Numbered from the stretch's first letter, positions 15,408 to 24,124 are shown. The stretch is 43,002 nt of DNA from Candidatus Saccharimonadota bacterium (GCA_024402895.1 JAKSSX010000006.1:1-43002), one strand, 5' to 3'. Numbers and translations: made by a program. Notes: generated by a model from the sequence alone, not told the origin.

Positions 15408-15991
15408 CAGCCGTTCCATTTGCGGAACAGTTTAGTAAGTTGCTGGCTATTGAGCTTAAATCTCTTCTCGAAATTGACGCGTAAGAAAAACTCTGGATAG
15501 CGGATAGGATAGGGCCACTTATCAAGAATTTCGTAGTATTCTGTCGGACTCAGCTTCGAGTCAATCATTCCGGCCAAATGATATATCTTACCTCTTTCGT
15601 CTTCGCAGAAAGTCAGGATATATTTATCTCCGGAAATCTTCTTCTCGACGCGATCGTCGAATAGCTTTTCTTTGCGCTGCTCAATTAGTGTCTTGTCGTA
15701 ATAATCCCACCTGTGACAACGTGTACCAGGACCAAAACCTAAAACATACATCAGAAAATCATTCGGATGATTCGGAAAATGCATTCGCGAAAGTTTCGGC
15801 TCGCTGCCATCGCACTCAACAATAAATGCGTCGCCACTTTTGACATTATCACGACGTGCTACCTCTTTGCCACGCCAGAAAATTTGTAGTACTTCCGTCA
15901 TCGGATCGTAACTGTAATCAGTAGATCGAGAATCGCCGAGACGAATTTTAATTACTCCATAACCGCCAATAAAAATCTTGTGTTTTGCCAT
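15407..15991 (-). CDS. Hypothetical protein, 194 residues, strong ribosome binding site
   Basis: I do not recognise this protein. It is soluble, with no signal peptide or TM helix, and is rich in charged and aromatic residues (Lys, Arg, Asp, Tyr, Phe, Trp). It starts with a beta-rich part (MAKHKIFIGGYGVIKIRLGD). The middle holds three Cys (VECDG, TRCHRWDYYDK, TFCEDERG). The C-terminus, KWPYPIRYPEFFLRVNFEKR onward, is helical and basic. No catalytic signature is evident. The ATG is preceded by AGGAGGTGAG, one of the best anti-SD matches in the window, behind an approximately 60-nt leader. High expression is therefore plausible. It shares a divergent palindromic promoter with ftsH. Confidence 0.7.
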   Translation of the reverse strand: MAKHKIFIGGYGVIKIRLGDSRSTDYSYDPMTEVLQIFWRGKEVARRDNVKSGDAFIVECDGSEPKLSRMHFPNHPNDFLMYVLGFGPGTRCHRWDYYDKTLIEQRKEKLFDDRVEKKISGDKYILTFCEDERGKIYHLAGMIDSKLSPTEYYEILDKWPYPIRYPEFFLRVNFEKRFKLNSQQLTKLFRKWNG

Positions 15992-16058
15992 AAGCTCACC
16001 TCCTCTTTGTGAAAAGCAAAACTACCAGCTGATTAAAAAGTGCTCTCCTATCTAATTT

Positions 16059-16068
16059 ATTATATAAT
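16059..16068. promoter_or_regulatory. Palindromic divergent -10: ftsH and the 194-residue gene
   Basis: ATTATATAAT is its own reverse complement and gives overlapping TATAAT hexamers on both strands (plus 16063-16068, minus 16064-16059). The same decamer is used at 34510-34519. Here both transcripts have leaders with Shine-Dalgarno sequences. Confidence 0.6.
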
Positions 16069-16097
16069 AGATATATTCACTTTTATAGGAGTATAAC

Positions 16098-17993
16098 GTG
16101 CCAGAATATAAAAACACTGCGGGCAACAAAAAATCGCAGAAACCGAATAAAACTTTAAATTTCCTAAGACTGGGCATCTTTTGGCTAATCGTACTATTTT
16201 TGGGTAGCGCAATCTTTTCCAGCATGACTGGCGAAGGCTACGGCAAAGTAGAGGAGCGCACCATTACGGAAATCCTCAATTACGCAAAAGAAGATAAGCT
16301 CGAAAAAATCGAAGTTACCGGTAACGAACTTAAAGTTACTGCAAAAGATAATGTAGATTTGCCAAAGGTTATGATTTCTCGCAAGGATGGCGCAGGCACA
16401 TTGCAGGATCAGGGCTTCAGTGAAGTAATCAGCGAAGGTAAAGTTGCTGTCGAAAACAAAGACAATACTGACGTCTTTGGTATGATTATGGACATCGCTC
16501 TAATTGTTGGCCCAATTCTTCTTGTAGTTGGCTTCCTTATTTTCATGATGCGCCAGGCGCAGAGCATGAACAATCAGAATATGGGCTTCGGCAAAGCAAA
16601 AGCTCGTCTTTATGGAAACGAGAAAAAGAAAGTTCTCTTTACTGATGTTGCCGGTAATGAAGCAGCAAAGCAGGATCTTTCTGAGGTTGTCGACTTCCTA
16701 AAGAATCCAAAGAAGTATGAAAAGCTCGGCGCAAAGATTCCGCGCGGTGTTCTTCTCGCTGGCGATCCTGGTACTGGTAAAACTCTCATGGCTCGTGCTG
16801 TTGCTGGTGAAGCAGGCGTCCCATTCTTCTCAATTTCTGGTTCTGAATTTGCTGAAATGTTCGTTGGTGTCGGCGCATCTCGTGTCCGTGACCTCTTCGC
16901 AAAGGCAAAGAAAAATGCTCCAAGTATTATCTTTATCGATGAGATCGATGCTGTAGCTCACAAGCGCGATGCTCGTGGTGGTGCAGGTCGCGAAGATGAA
17001 CAGACCCTTAACCAAATCCTCGTCGAGATGGATGGTTTTGATAATGACACTGGCGTCATCGTCATTGCTGCAACTAACCGCGTCGATATGCTCGATAAGG
17101 CACTTCTACGCCCAGGTCGCTTCGATCGTCATGTTAACGTTACGCTCCCAGAGCGCAAAGATCGCGTTGATATCCTAAAAGTACACTTCAAGAACAAACC
17201 AGTCGCCGACGATGTTGATATTGAGGCGCTCGCAGCAAAGACTGCAGGTTCAAGTGGCGCAGATCTCGCAAATATCGCAAACGAAGCAGCAATCAGTGCA
17301 GCTCGCAATAATCGCAAGCAGGTCACCAATGCTGACGTTACTGAAGCATTTGAACGTGTCGCTATCGGCCCAGAGCGCAAGTCTAAGGTCATGAATGAAC
17401 AAGAGCGCAAGACTACTGCCTATCACGAAGCAGGTCACGCAATTGTCGGTCATGTTCTTCCGGATTCCGATCCAGTTCACAAAGTTACTATCATTCCACG
17501 TGGTCGTACCGGCGGTGTCACTTGGTTCCTACCTCCAGAAGATCGCAGCTATAAGAGTGTCTACGATTTGAAAGATGTCCTTGCTCGCGCAATGGGTGGC
17601 CGCGTTGCAGAACGCCTCATTCTCGGCAAAGACGGCATTACTACTGGCGCAAGTTCCGACCTTCAGCATGTTGCTGAGCTCGCTCGCGAAATGGTTACCG
17701 CAGAGGGCATGGGTGAAAAACTTCGCGATCAGGTTTTCAATACCAATGAAGTAAACTTCTTTGGTGATCGTGCAAAGATTTATTCTGAAAAGACTTCCGA
17801 AATTATCGATGCAGAAATCGAAGCACTCGCAAAGGAAGCTAACGCTCGCGCTGAAGCAGTCCTTCAGGCTAACCGCAAGTATCTCGACGAACTCGCAAAA
17901 GCTCTCCTAGAGAAAGAAACTCTCGAAGAGAAAGAAGTTGCAGCAATTCTCAAGGGTACAAGCTTGCCAGAATCTGCTAAGTTGCACGATTAA
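16098..17993 (+). CDS. ftsH: ATP-dependent zinc metalloprotease FtsH
   Basis: FtsH is a membrane-bound AAA+ protease that extracts and degrades membrane and regulatory proteins. The 631 residues have the standard order. A first TM helix (about 24-45) is followed by a small external domain and a second TM (about 130-152, [20 protein letters not shown]). The AAA+ module has Walker A GDPGTGKT near residue 222, Walker [11 protein letters not shown], and the SRH region with the AATNR and RPGRFDR motifs. The zinc site HEAGH is near residue 440. The start is GTG at 16098, preceded by a TAGGAG Shine-Dalgarno. Full length and all key residues are intact. It lies just upstream of murJ, which has its own promoter. 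Confidence 0.98.
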   Translation: MPEYKNTAGNKKSQKPNKTLNFLRLGIFWLIVLFLGSAIFSSMTGEGYGKVEERTITEILNYAKEDKLEKIEVTGNELKVTAKDNVDLPKVMISRKDGAGTLQDQGFSEVISEGKVAVENKDNTDVFGMIMDIALIVGPILLVVGFLIFMMRQAQSMNNQNMGFGKAKARLYGNEKKKVLFTDVAGNEAAKQDLSEVVDFLKNPKKYEKLGAKIPRGVLLAGDPGTGKTLMARAVAGEAGVPFFSISGSEFAEMFVGVGASRVRDLFAKAKKNAPSIIFIDEIDAVAHKRDARGGAGREDEQTLNQILVEMDGFDNDTGVIVIAATNRVDMLDKALLRPGRFDRHVNVTLPERKDRVDILKVHFKNKPVADDVDIEALAAKTAGSSGADLANIANEAAISAARNNRKQVTNADVTEAFERVAIGPERKSKVMNEQERKTTAYHEAGHAIVGHVLPDSDPVHKVTIIPRGRTGGVTWFLPPEDRSYKSVYDLKDVLARAMGGRVAERLILGKDGITTGASSDLQHVAELAREMVTAEGMGEKLRDQVFNTNEVNFFGDRAKIYSEKTSEIIDAEIEALAKEANARAEAVLQANRKYLDELAKALLEKETLEEKEVAAILKGTSLPESAKLHD

Positions 17994-18011
17994 TAAAGTT
18001 AATAAATGTTT

Positions 18012-18017
18012 TATAAT
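18012..18017 (+). promoter_or_regulatory. -10 element of murJ
   Basis: TATAAT ends 9 nt before ATG 18027, giving a leaderless or nearly leaderless mRNA. No Shine-Dalgarno is visible. Confidence 0.5.
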
Positions 18018-18026
18018 TGAATAAGT

Positions 18027-19661
18027 ATGAAGAGGAAGCTCCGTTTTCGTTCAGTTGTTTCGCTTGCAAACTCTAAGTTGTCAGTAAAAACTGCGGCTAT
18101 CGTAATTGCGGGCTCTACTCTTGTGTCCGCATTGCTCGGCATCTTCCGTGACCGCTGGCTCAATACGATGTATTACGATACGTATCCAGCAGGCCTCGAT
18201 GCTTACACGGCAGCTTTCACTGTTCCGGACTTCTTATTCTTTATTATTACGTCAGGCGCTTTGGCAGTTACTTTTGTACCAGTCTTCAACCAACGCCTCG
18301 TTAACGGCAATAAAAAATCCGCATGGGAGCTCAGTACTAGCACGCTCAATTTTCTAGCGCTTCTAAGCTTGATTGCGTCTGTATTGATTATGATTTTCGC
18401 TGATCCGCTCGTTCGCTACGTAGTTGCGCCGGGCCTCAATGAATCTGCGATGTCTCTTGCGATTAATATGATGCGCGTGATTGCAATTAATCCGTTCCTG
18501 TTCTCGATTTCTACCGTGCTCGCAAGCATGCAGCAGGCAGTTGGCCGTTTTGTATTCTACTCGCTTGCACCAGCGCTCTATAACGTCGGCATTATCGTCG
18601 GTATTCTTGTCTTTACGAACGGCATTAATATCTTCGGAATTCAGTTGTTTGAAGGTGGTATTATGGGCGTCGCACTTGGTGTTGTCTTCGGTGCGCTTTT
18701 ACAGCTCGCGACCAGTATTATCGGCCTCGTTGGTCTCGGTTTTGACTATAATTTCAAGATTAACTGGAAGAATCAGGGCTTCCGCACAGTTCTTAAACTT
18801 CTTCCATCTCGCTCCGCAGACCAGGGCATTGATTATGTTATGAGCATCATCAATACTAACCTTGCATCTCGTATGGGCGAGCAGTCTATTCGCGCTTATC
18901 AGCAGGCATCCAGCCTTCACTCAATGCCGGTCAACCTTATTGGCGTAGCAATTTCTACCGCATTCTTCCCGAAGCTTAGTGAAGAAGCAGGGCGCAAGAA
19001 TGACGTAAAGTTCCGTGATACTTACCGCGAGGCACTTAGCACGATTATTTTGATTTCTATGCCTATTGCTATCATCGCGTTCTTTACGCGCGGATATGTC
19101 GTTAACTTTATCAAGAACGGCGGCGATCCAAAGATTGCTAGCGTTCTAGGCGCATTTATTGTCGCAATCATCACGCAGTCGCTTTATCACATCGTTGCGC
19201 GCGGTTTCTATGCAAAGCAGAACGCAAAAACCCCGCTCATTGTTTCGATTGCGGCGTTCATTGTTCAGGTTGTCGCAGCTATCTTGTTCAGCTTTGGTGG
19301 CTTCGGTCCGGAAGGCTTGGCTTATGCATGCAGCATCTCTGCAATTTTCGAAGTTGGCGTCTTGCTAATTATTCAGAATCGCGAAGGCAAACTTCTCGAC
19401 CGTGAATTCTGGGTTACTGCAGTCAAGATGACTATCGCGTCAGTAATTGCCGGCGGCGTTTCCTACATCCTCACGAAGCTTCTTCCACTTCGCGCAAGCG
19501 ACAACTCCTTCCTCGCAACCTTCCCGAAGTTCTTCGTTATCGCCGGCGTTAGCTTAATCCTTTACATTATTATTTGCGCAATGCTCAAAATTAAAGAGGT
19601 CAAACCAATTATCGACCGCTTTAATAAGATTGTATTTGGTAATGTAAAGCCAAAAGAATAA
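18027..19661 (+). CDS. murJ: Lipid II flippase MurJ (MviN)
   Basis: MurJ moves lipid-linked peptidoglycan precursor across the cytoplasmic membrane. The 544-residue MOP-superfamily protein has about 14 TM helices. The N-terminal signature is visible as VSALLGIFRDR, then DAYTAAFTVPDFLFFIITSG and FVPVFNQRL, which are hallmark MurJ stretches. A central MPVNLIGVAISTAFFPKLSE and later ARGFYAKQNAKTP complete the family pattern. It ends only 6 bp from the convergent ruvB, with no terminator hairpin in between. Together with murB it indicates that the organism builds its own peptidoglycan. Confidence 0.95.
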   Translation: MKRKLRFRSVVSLANSKLSVKTAAIVIAGSTLVSALLGIFRDRWLNTMYYDTYPAGLDAYTAAFTVPDFLFFIITSGALAVTFVPVFNQRLVNGNKKSAWELSTSTLNFLALLSLIASVLIMIFADPLVRYVVAPGLNESAMSLAINMMRVIAINPFLFSISTVLASMQQAVGRFVFYSLAPALYNVGIIVGILVFTNGINIFGIQLFEGGIMGVALGVVFGALLQLATSIIGLVGLGFDYNFKINWKNQGFRTVLKLLPSRSADQGIDYVMSIINTNLASRMGEQSIRAYQQASSLHSMPVNLIGVAISTAFFPKLSEEAGRKNDVKFRDTYREALSTIILISMPIAIIAFFTRGYVVNFIKNGGDPKIASVLGAFIVAIITQSLYHIVARGFYAKQNAKTPLIVSIAAFIVQVVAAILFSFGGFGPEGLAYACSISAIFEVGVLLIIQNREGKLLDREFWVTAVKMTIASVIAGGVSYILTKLLPLRASDNSFLATFPKFFVIAGVSLILYIIICAMLKIKEVKPIIDRFNKIVFGNVKPKE

Positions 19662-19667
19662 AAGTTA

Positions 19668-20666
19668 TTATTTCTCTAAGTGTTTGCGCGCAACTTCGGT
19701 TGCGATGCGACCTTTTGGCGTGCGCTGAATCATGCCAAGGCGCATCAAATATGGCTCGTAGTAATCTTCAATTGTTGAAGGCTCGTCGCCGGTAAGCGCA
19801 GCAATCGTATTAAGACCAACTGGTTTGTCGCCGTATTTATCGAGCATCAAAGTAAGCATATTACGATCAGCCGGGTCCAAACCAAGCTCATCAATCTCTA
19901 GCATTTCAAGTGCAGATTTTGCAATCGGAGCATCAATAATGCCATCGCCGTTTACGTCAGCATAGTCGCGAACGCGCTTCAAAAGACGGTTTGCGATACG
20001 TGGAGTAAGGCGGGAACGCTGCGCAAGAAGCTTAGCGGCATCCGGTTTAATATCAGCCTCAAGCAAGTTCGCAGAGCGCTCAATAATCTTCTGAATGTCG
20101 TCGTCGCCATAGTATTCTAGGCGATAAGAATGGCCAAAACGGTCGCGTAGCGGACCTGCCAAACTACCGGCCTGAGTGGTTGCGCCGATGAGAGTGAAGT
20201 GTGGCAAATCTAGCTTAACGCTGCGACCAGCCGGACCTTTGCCAATTACGATATCAAGCTTGTAATCCTCCATCGCGGAATAGAGAATTTCCTCAACTGC
20301 GCGGCGCAAACGATGAATTTCGTCGATGAAAAGAATATCGCCGTCGGTAAGATTCGTGAGGATACTTGCAAGGTCGCCAGCCTTCTCGATGGACGGAGCA
20401 GAAGTAGCGCGAAAGTTTGCGCCCATTTCGTGCGCGATAACGCCGGCCATAGTAGTTTTACCAAGTCCAGGAGGGCCATAAAGCAAAACATGATCTAGGA
20501 CGTCGCCACGCTTTTTGGCTGCGTCGATTGCGAGTTTAAGATTTGCCTTGAGGCGTTTCTGGCCAATATATTCTTCAAGATTTGTCGGACGCAAAGAAAA
20601 CTCAACGACGTTTTCCTCGGCGTCATCTTCATGAAGGCTAGTATCAATTACGCGCTCAATTGCCAT
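19668..20666 (-). CDS. ruvB: Holliday junction branch migration ATPase RuvB
   Basis: RuvB is the hexameric AAA+ motor of the RuvABC system. It has the N-terminal EYIGQ segment, Walker [10 protein letters not shown], Walker [11 protein letters not shown], sensor GATTQAGSL with PLRDRFG, and the C-terminal winged helix with [13 protein letters not shown]. Length from ATG 20666 is 332 residues, normal for the family. That start is preferred to an in-frame codon six residues upstream because TATAAT ends exactly 6 nt before it on the minus strand. Its partner ruvA is 3 kb away on the opposite strand rather than in the usual ruvAB operon. RuvC is not in the window. Confidence 0.97.
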   Translation of the reverse strand: MAIERVIDTSLHEDDAEENVVEFSLRPTNLEEYIGQKRLKANLKLAIDAAKKRGDVLDHVLLYGPPGLGKTTMAGVIAHEMGANFRATSAPSIEKAGDLASILTNLTDGDILFIDEIHRLRRAVEEILYSAMEDYKLDIVIGKGPAGRSVKLDLPHFTLIGATTQAGSLAGPLRDRFGHSYRLEYYGDDDIQKIIERSANLLEADIKPDAAKLLAQRSRLTPRIANRLLKRVRDYADVNGDGIIDAPIAKSALEMLEIDELGLDPADRNMLTLMLDKYGDKPVGLNTIAALTGDEPSTIEDYYEPYLMRLGMIQRTPKGRIATEVARKHLEK

Positions 20667-20672
20667 ATATCT

Positions 20673-20678
20673 ATTATA
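20673..20678 (-). promoter_or_regulatory. -10 element of ruvB
   Basis: On the minus strand TATAAT ends 6 nt before ATG 20666, so a leaderless transcript is predicted. Confidence 0.55.
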
Positions 20679-20684
20679 CAACAC

Positions 20685-20714
20685 TTGACAAATATATAAC
20701 GCTTATGGTATAAT
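20685..20714 (+). promoter_or_regulatory. Consensus sigma-70 promoter upstream of rubrerythrin
   Basis: TTGACA (20685-20690), an 18-bp spacer ending TGG, then TATAAT (20709-20714). This is one of only two promoters in the window with a perfect TTGACA -35. It lies immediately behind the divergent ruvB promoter. Confidence 0.75.
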
Positions 20715-20753
20715 AATAAGATAATGCTCGTGCTTTCTGCATGGGGCAATACT

Positions 20754-20762
20754 TGCTAAAAT
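20754..20762 (+). promoter_or_regulatory. Second, proximal promoter of rubrerythrin
   Basis: TGC-TAAAAT extended -10 gives a start near 20769, about 15 nt before the rbr ATG and its AGGAGG site. With the promoter at 20685 this makes a tandem arrangement. Confidence 0.45.
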
Positions 20763-20783
20763 AAAAACAAAACTAGGAGGTTT

Positions 20784-21323
20784 ATGGCAGAAATAAAAGG
20801 AACAAAAACAGAGAAAAATCTTAACGCTGCTTTTGCAGGCGAATCTCAGGCTCGCGTAAAATATCAATTCTACGCAAGCAAGGCAAAGAAAGAAGGTTAC
20901 GAGCAGATCGCTGCTATCTTTCAGGAAACTAGCGACAACGAAAAAGAGCATGCCAAAATCTGGTACAAGCTCCTGAATGATGGCGTCGCTGATACTATGA
21001 CTAACCTTAAGGCTGCCGCTGACGGTGAAAACTACGAGTATGTAGATATGTATGCGAAGTTTGCCGCAGAAGCTCGTGAAGAAGGTTTTGAAGAAATCGC
21101 AACTCTATTTGAGAAAGTTGCAGAAATTGAGAAACATCACGAAGAGCGTTATCGCAAACTTATCGAAAATATCGAAAAAGGTATGGTCTTTAAGGGCGAC
21201 GGCGTAACTGTATGGAAGTGCCGCAACTGTGGCTATATTCATATCGGCGATTCTGCTCCAGAAACTTGCCCAGTATGTAATCATCCTCAGTCCTACTTTG
21301 AAATTGAGGCAGAGAACTACTAA
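20784..21323 (+). CDS. rbr: Rubrerythrin
   Basis: Rubrerythrin is a non-haem iron peroxidase that detoxifies hydrogen peroxide in anaerobes and microaerophiles. The N-terminal ferritin-like four-helix domain carries the diiron ligands ([34 protein letters not shown]). The C-terminal rubredoxin-like domain has two Cys pairs, CRNCGY and CPVCNHP, for a mononuclear iron site. The 179-residue length is typical. A full AGGAGG Shine-Dalgarno and two promoters, one of them consensus, suggest strong expression. A secreted nuclease gene follows after 2 nt. Confidence 0.97.
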   Translation: MAEIKGTKTEKNLNAAFAGESQARVKYQFYASKAKKEGYEQIAAIFQETSDNEKEHAKIWYKLLNDGVADTMTNLKAAADGENYEYVDMYAKFAAEAREEGFEEIATLFEKVAEIEKHHEERYRKLIENIEKGMVFKGDGVTVWKCRNCGYIHIGDSAPETCPVCNHPQSYFEIEAENY

Positions 21324-21325
21324 AA

Positions 21326-22072
21326 ATGTCTCGACGCGCCCGTTATCGAATGCGTCGCATTAGCGCGGTTATTATCGCCGCGCTACTTTTTGGGGTACTA
21401 ATTCTTACTAATCCAAAAGCCTATGAATATGCCAGCATGTTAGGCTTTTCGGATGAAAAACTTCCAGACTATAAAGCCGAGCAGAGCAAAGCTGATTCTC
21501 TACTCGCAAAAGATGTTCTGGAAGATCTTGCAGTCAAAGAAAAGGATACCGAGCATAAATATTATCGCAAACAATTCTACGATAGCTGGGCAATCACTGA
21601 TAGCGGCTGCAATACTCGTGAGGCAATTTTGGCACGCGATTTAACGGATATTTCCTATAAGGATGAAACCTGCAAAGTTGCGACCGGAACACTAATCGAT
21701 CCTTATACCGGCAAGACAATAAAGTTTGAACGTGGCGATAGTACTTCTGCTGCAGTTCAGATTGATCACGTTGTTGCGCTCAGTAATGCTTGGTCTACTG
21801 GTGCCTACTTATTGACTCCGGAAGAGCGCCTAGCCGTCAGTCAGGATCCGCTTAATCTTCTAGCGGTTGACGGCCCGGCAAACCAAGAAAAATCCGACCA
21901 AGCTGCTGATACTTGGCTTCCAAGTAATACGGATTTTCAATGCCAATATGTCGCGCGTCAGATTTCCGTAAAGTATAAATACCATCTATGGGTCACGCCG
22001 CCAGAAAAACTTGCTATGCAAAAAGTCCTCGCGACTTGCCCAGAAGAGCCTACTCGAGGACTACAAAATTAG
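21326..22072 (+). CDS. Exported HNH nuclease (DUF1524 / GmrSD C-terminal type)
   Basis: The 248-residue protein begins with an Arg-rich stretch and a hydrophobic signal/anchor helix (AVIIAALLFGVLILT, about residues 14-28), so the bulk lies outside the cytoplasm. The C-terminal half has the DUF1524 HNH pattern: VQIDHVVALSNAW with the DH catalytic pair, then DPLNLLAVDGPANQEKSDQ (the N and K of the HNH beta-beta-alpha-metal fold). Four Cys probably form disulphides. Relatives include secreted non-specific nucleases of Gram-positives. Inferred roles are degrading extracellular DNA for nucleotide scavenging or processing DNA for uptake. It starts 2 nt after rbr and is therefore coupled to it, an unexpected pairing. 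The 3' end overlaps the convergent rnhB-yraN gene by 23 bp. Confidence 0.82.
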   Translation: MSRRARYRMRRISAVIIAALLFGVLILTNPKAYEYASMLGFSDEKLPDYKAEQSKADSLLAKDVLEDLAVKEKDTEHKYYRKQFYDSWAITDSGCNTREAILARDLTDISYKDETCKVATGTLIDPYTGKTIKFERGDSTSAAVQIDHVVALSNAWSTGAYLLTPEERLAVSQDPLNLLAVDGPANQEKSDQAADTWLPSNTDFQCQYVARQISVKYKYHLWVTPPEKLAMQKVLATCPEEPTRGLQN

Positions 22073-22967
22073 TCACTGATTTATCGCCATTGACGGAAAT
22101 AGCCGCCAATTGTGCGCCCATATCGGGATGATCCTGTAGATATAATTCCGCCGCGAAGTGCATTTGCTCCTGCTTTTTCGCAGTAATAGCATCAATGCCG
22201 CTGTCGTCTTTGCGTGTTTTAACCTCTACAAAATACAAAGAGTTATCTTTTTGTGCGACGATATCAATTTCACACCATTTAGTTTTCCAGTTGCGCTCAA
22301 TAATCTCAAAGCCTTGCCCGATAAGGTAGCTGGCAGCCGCTTCTTCGCCTTCGCGCCCACTAATGATATGGCTAGCGACGGCTTTCTGCGGAGCAGTCTC
22401 GGCGATCTCGGCAACGGGCCTAAAACTAAAACGATGTTCTTCGCACGGACCTAATTCTAATAAAGCCTTTTTATGCGCGGCCGTTCCGTAGCCTACATGT
22501 TTTTCGAAACTATAACCAGGGAAGCGCTCGGCAAGCTCAATCATATAATTATCGCGCGCAACCTTCGCAATAATTGAAGCCGCAGAAACCTCAGGCACTA
22601 ATAAGTCCGCCTTTGGTTTCACGGTTACGAATTTTCCGAGTGGGGTATCGCTAAGGAAATTAATCGTGCCATCAATAATAATTCCATTAAATTCGGCATG
22701 CGCGGCCTGAACTTGCTGGACGGCTTCGCGGCAAGCTTTGCGTAAGGCAGCAGATAAACCGATCTTATCTAGCTCTGAAGCAGAAACCCAGCCAAGGCCA
22801 CAAAAAGCCTTCTCGTGAATTTCGGCAGCCAAAACCTCGCGACGTTTCGCGCTCAGTTTTTTACTATCGGTCAGTCCTTCGATCGGCTCGCGCAAAATAC
22901 ATGCACCAACAACAAGAGGTCCCGCCCAGGGACCTCTGCCGACTTCATCTATTCCAAGTAGTTTCAA
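22050..22967 (-). CDS. rnhB: RNase HII fused to a YraN/UPF0102 nuclease-like domain
   Basis: Residues 1 to about 190 are RNase HII, which removes ribonucleotides from DNA: GIDEVGRGPWAGPLVVGA with the catalytic DE pair, TDSKKLSAKRRE, IIDGTINF and VSAASIIAKVARD are all present. From about residue 200 a second domain follows: GREGEEAAASYL, then CEIDIVAQ and LYFVEVKTRK, the E-I-D and E-x-K motifs of the YraN (UPF0102) PD-(D/E)xK-like family. The usual Gly before EID is replaced by Cys. The two are commonly neighbouring genes; here they are one continuous frame of 305 codons. The start is TTG, one nucleotide after the rplS stop, so translation depends on coupling to rplS. Confidence 0.93.
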   Translation of the reverse strand: MKLLGIDEVGRGPWAGPLVVGACILREPIEGLTDSKKLSAKRREVLAAEIHEKAFCGLGWVSASELDKIGLSAALRKACREAVQQVQAAHAEFNGIIIDGTINFLSDTPLGKFVTVKPKADLLVPEVSAASIIAKVARDNYMIELAERFPGYSFEKHVGYGTAAHKKALLELGPCEEHRFSFRPVAEIAETAPQKAVASHIISGREGEEAAASYLIGQGFEIIERNWKTKWCEIDIVAQKDNSLYFVEVKTRKDDSGIDAITAKKQEQMHFAAELYLQDHPDMGAQLAAISVNGDKSVTNFVVLE

Positions 22968-22968
22968 A

Positions 22969-23415
22969 TTAAGCTTCCGCTTTTTCGGTTGCTTCTGCAG
23001 CTTCCTCGACTACCTCTACAGCTGGAGCTTCTTCCTCAGGAAGAGCGTTAACTGCGTGGCGGTCAAAGTCTTTCTGTGCAAGACGTGCAGACTTACCGGA
23101 GCGCTCACGTAGGAAGCGAAGGTTGTTGCGGCGAACTTTACCGCGGCGTACAATCTCAATCTTTTCTACGAGTGGGCTGTGCATCAAGAAGCTCTTCTCA
23201 ACGCCAACACCGGACGTAACTTTACGGACAACGATACGTTCAGTATGAGAAGCTTTGCGATCAACGCGGATTACAGTACCTTCAAATACCTGAATACGGA
23301 ACTTGTCACCTTCCTTAATTTTCTGGGATACACGTACGGTATCACCGGAACGGACGTCAATGACTGCCTTTTTCTTCTGAGCATCACCGACCAATTTGAG
23401 TAATTCAAACGACAT
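22969..23415 (-). CDS. rplS: Ribosomal protein bL19 with acidic C-terminal extension
   Basis: bL19 sits at the 30S-50S interface. The core matches the family: GDTVRVSQKIKEGDKFRIQV, FEGTVIR, then ERIVVRKVTSGVGVEKSF, HSPLVEKIEIVRRGKVRRN and LRFLRERSGKSARL. At 148 residues it is 30 or more longer than the standard form of about 115. The extra part is an Ala/Glu-rich acidic tail (LPEEEAPAVEVVEEAAEATE). ATG 23415 follows an AAGG-type ribosome site, and TGCTAAAAT (23448-23456) supplies a promoter about 33 nt upstream. Longer in-frame starts would fall in or before that promoter. It is operonic with rnhB-yraN. Confidence 0.95.
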   Translation of the reverse strand: MSFELLKLVGDAQKKKAVIDVRSGDTVRVSQKIKEGDKFRIQVFEGTVIRVDRKASHTERIVVRKVTSGVGVEKSFLMHSPLVEKIEIVRRGKVRRNNLRFLRERSGKSARLAQKDFDRHAVNALPEEEAPAVEVVEEAAEATEKAEA

Positions 23416-23447
23416 ATTCTTACCTTTTAATATTAAAAACTTCCCTA

Positions 23448-23456
23448 ATTTTAGCA
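23448..23456 (-). promoter_or_regulatory. Extended -10 promoter of rplS
   Basis: TGC-TAAAAT on the minus strand. The predicted leader is about 26 nt and contains AAAAGGTAAG before ATG 23415. Confidence 0.55.
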
Positions 23457-23498
23457 TATTTTTATCTGTTTGAAAAGGGTATTATAGGTGTTTTGCGC

Positions 23499-23504
23499 TA
23501 TAAT
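23499..23504 (+). promoter_or_regulatory. -10 element of ruvA
   Basis: TATAAT within TTGCGCTATAAT ends 6 nt before ATG 23511. The identical 12-mer precedes the hydrolase gene at 25226. Confidence 0.6.
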
Positions 23505-23510
23505 AAGGGT

Positions 23511-24092
23511 ATGATAGCTCATCTTAAAGGTATTTTGACCGAAAAATTCGCAAATTCAGTAATTATTGATGTTCATGGTGTCGGCTACGAGGTAGCGCTT
23601 AGTCAAATCGATTTCGACAACCTAAATCTCGATGATGAGGTGAAATTATATACTTATCATCACGTCCGCGAGCAGTCCGAGGAGCTCTTCGGCTTCACGA
23701 GTCTCGCTGCAAAGAAGTTATTCGAACTATTAATCTCAGTACAGGGCATTGGCCCAAAGGCTGCTATGGCTATTCTTAGCCTCGCCCCAGCGGAAGAAGT
23801 ACGCAACGCAATCGCTAATGCGGATGCCGCATACGTTTCAAAGGCTAGTGGTGTCGGTAAGAAATCGGCAGAACGCGTAATTGTAGATTTGCGCGACAAA
23901 GTCGGTCTACCAACTTATTATGGTCGCAAAAGCGAGCCACAGGCGCCAACTAAAGTTATTGAAAATGATGAGGCACTTGATGCGCTTATGGCTCTCGGTC
24001 TCACTCTTGCGGACGCTACAAAAGCCCTCGAAAACATCGATCAGAGCCTCAGCGTAGAGGAGCGTATTCGCCAGGCTCTCAAGAATCGCTAA
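23511..24092 (+). CDS. ruvA: Holliday junction DNA-binding protein RuvA
   Basis: RuvA tetramers clamp the Holliday junction and load RuvB. The 193 residues show the OB-fold N-terminus (MIAHLKGILTEKFANSVIID, VHGVGYEV), tandem helix-hairpin-helix motifs (SVQGIGPKAAMAIL and SGVGKKSAERVIVDLRDK), and a C-terminal domain III (EALDALMALGLTLADATKAL) that contacts RuvB. Start 23511 is chosen because TATAAT ends 6 nt upstream; an in-frame TTG at 23493 lies before the promoter. It is divergent from rplS. A structured non-coding stretch follows. Confidence 0.96.
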   Translation: MIAHLKGILTEKFANSVIIDVHGVGYEVALSQIDFDNLNLDDEVKLYTYHHVREQSEELFGFTSLAAKKLFELLISVQGIGPKAAMAILSLAPAEEVRNAIANADAAYVSKASGVGKKSAERVIVDLRDKVGLPTYYGRKSEPQAPTKVIENDEALDALMALGLTLADATKALENIDQSLSVEERIRQALKNR

Positions 24093-24124
24093 TAAAGCTT
24101 ATGCTTGAATCGGCCTAAAAATTT

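Noticed and set aside
20703-20951. 82-codon minus-strand frame upstream of and within rubrerythrin
   Set aside because: It is antisense to the strongly supported rbr gene and its promoters, and its hydrophobic, Cys-rich composition is that of a shadow frame.
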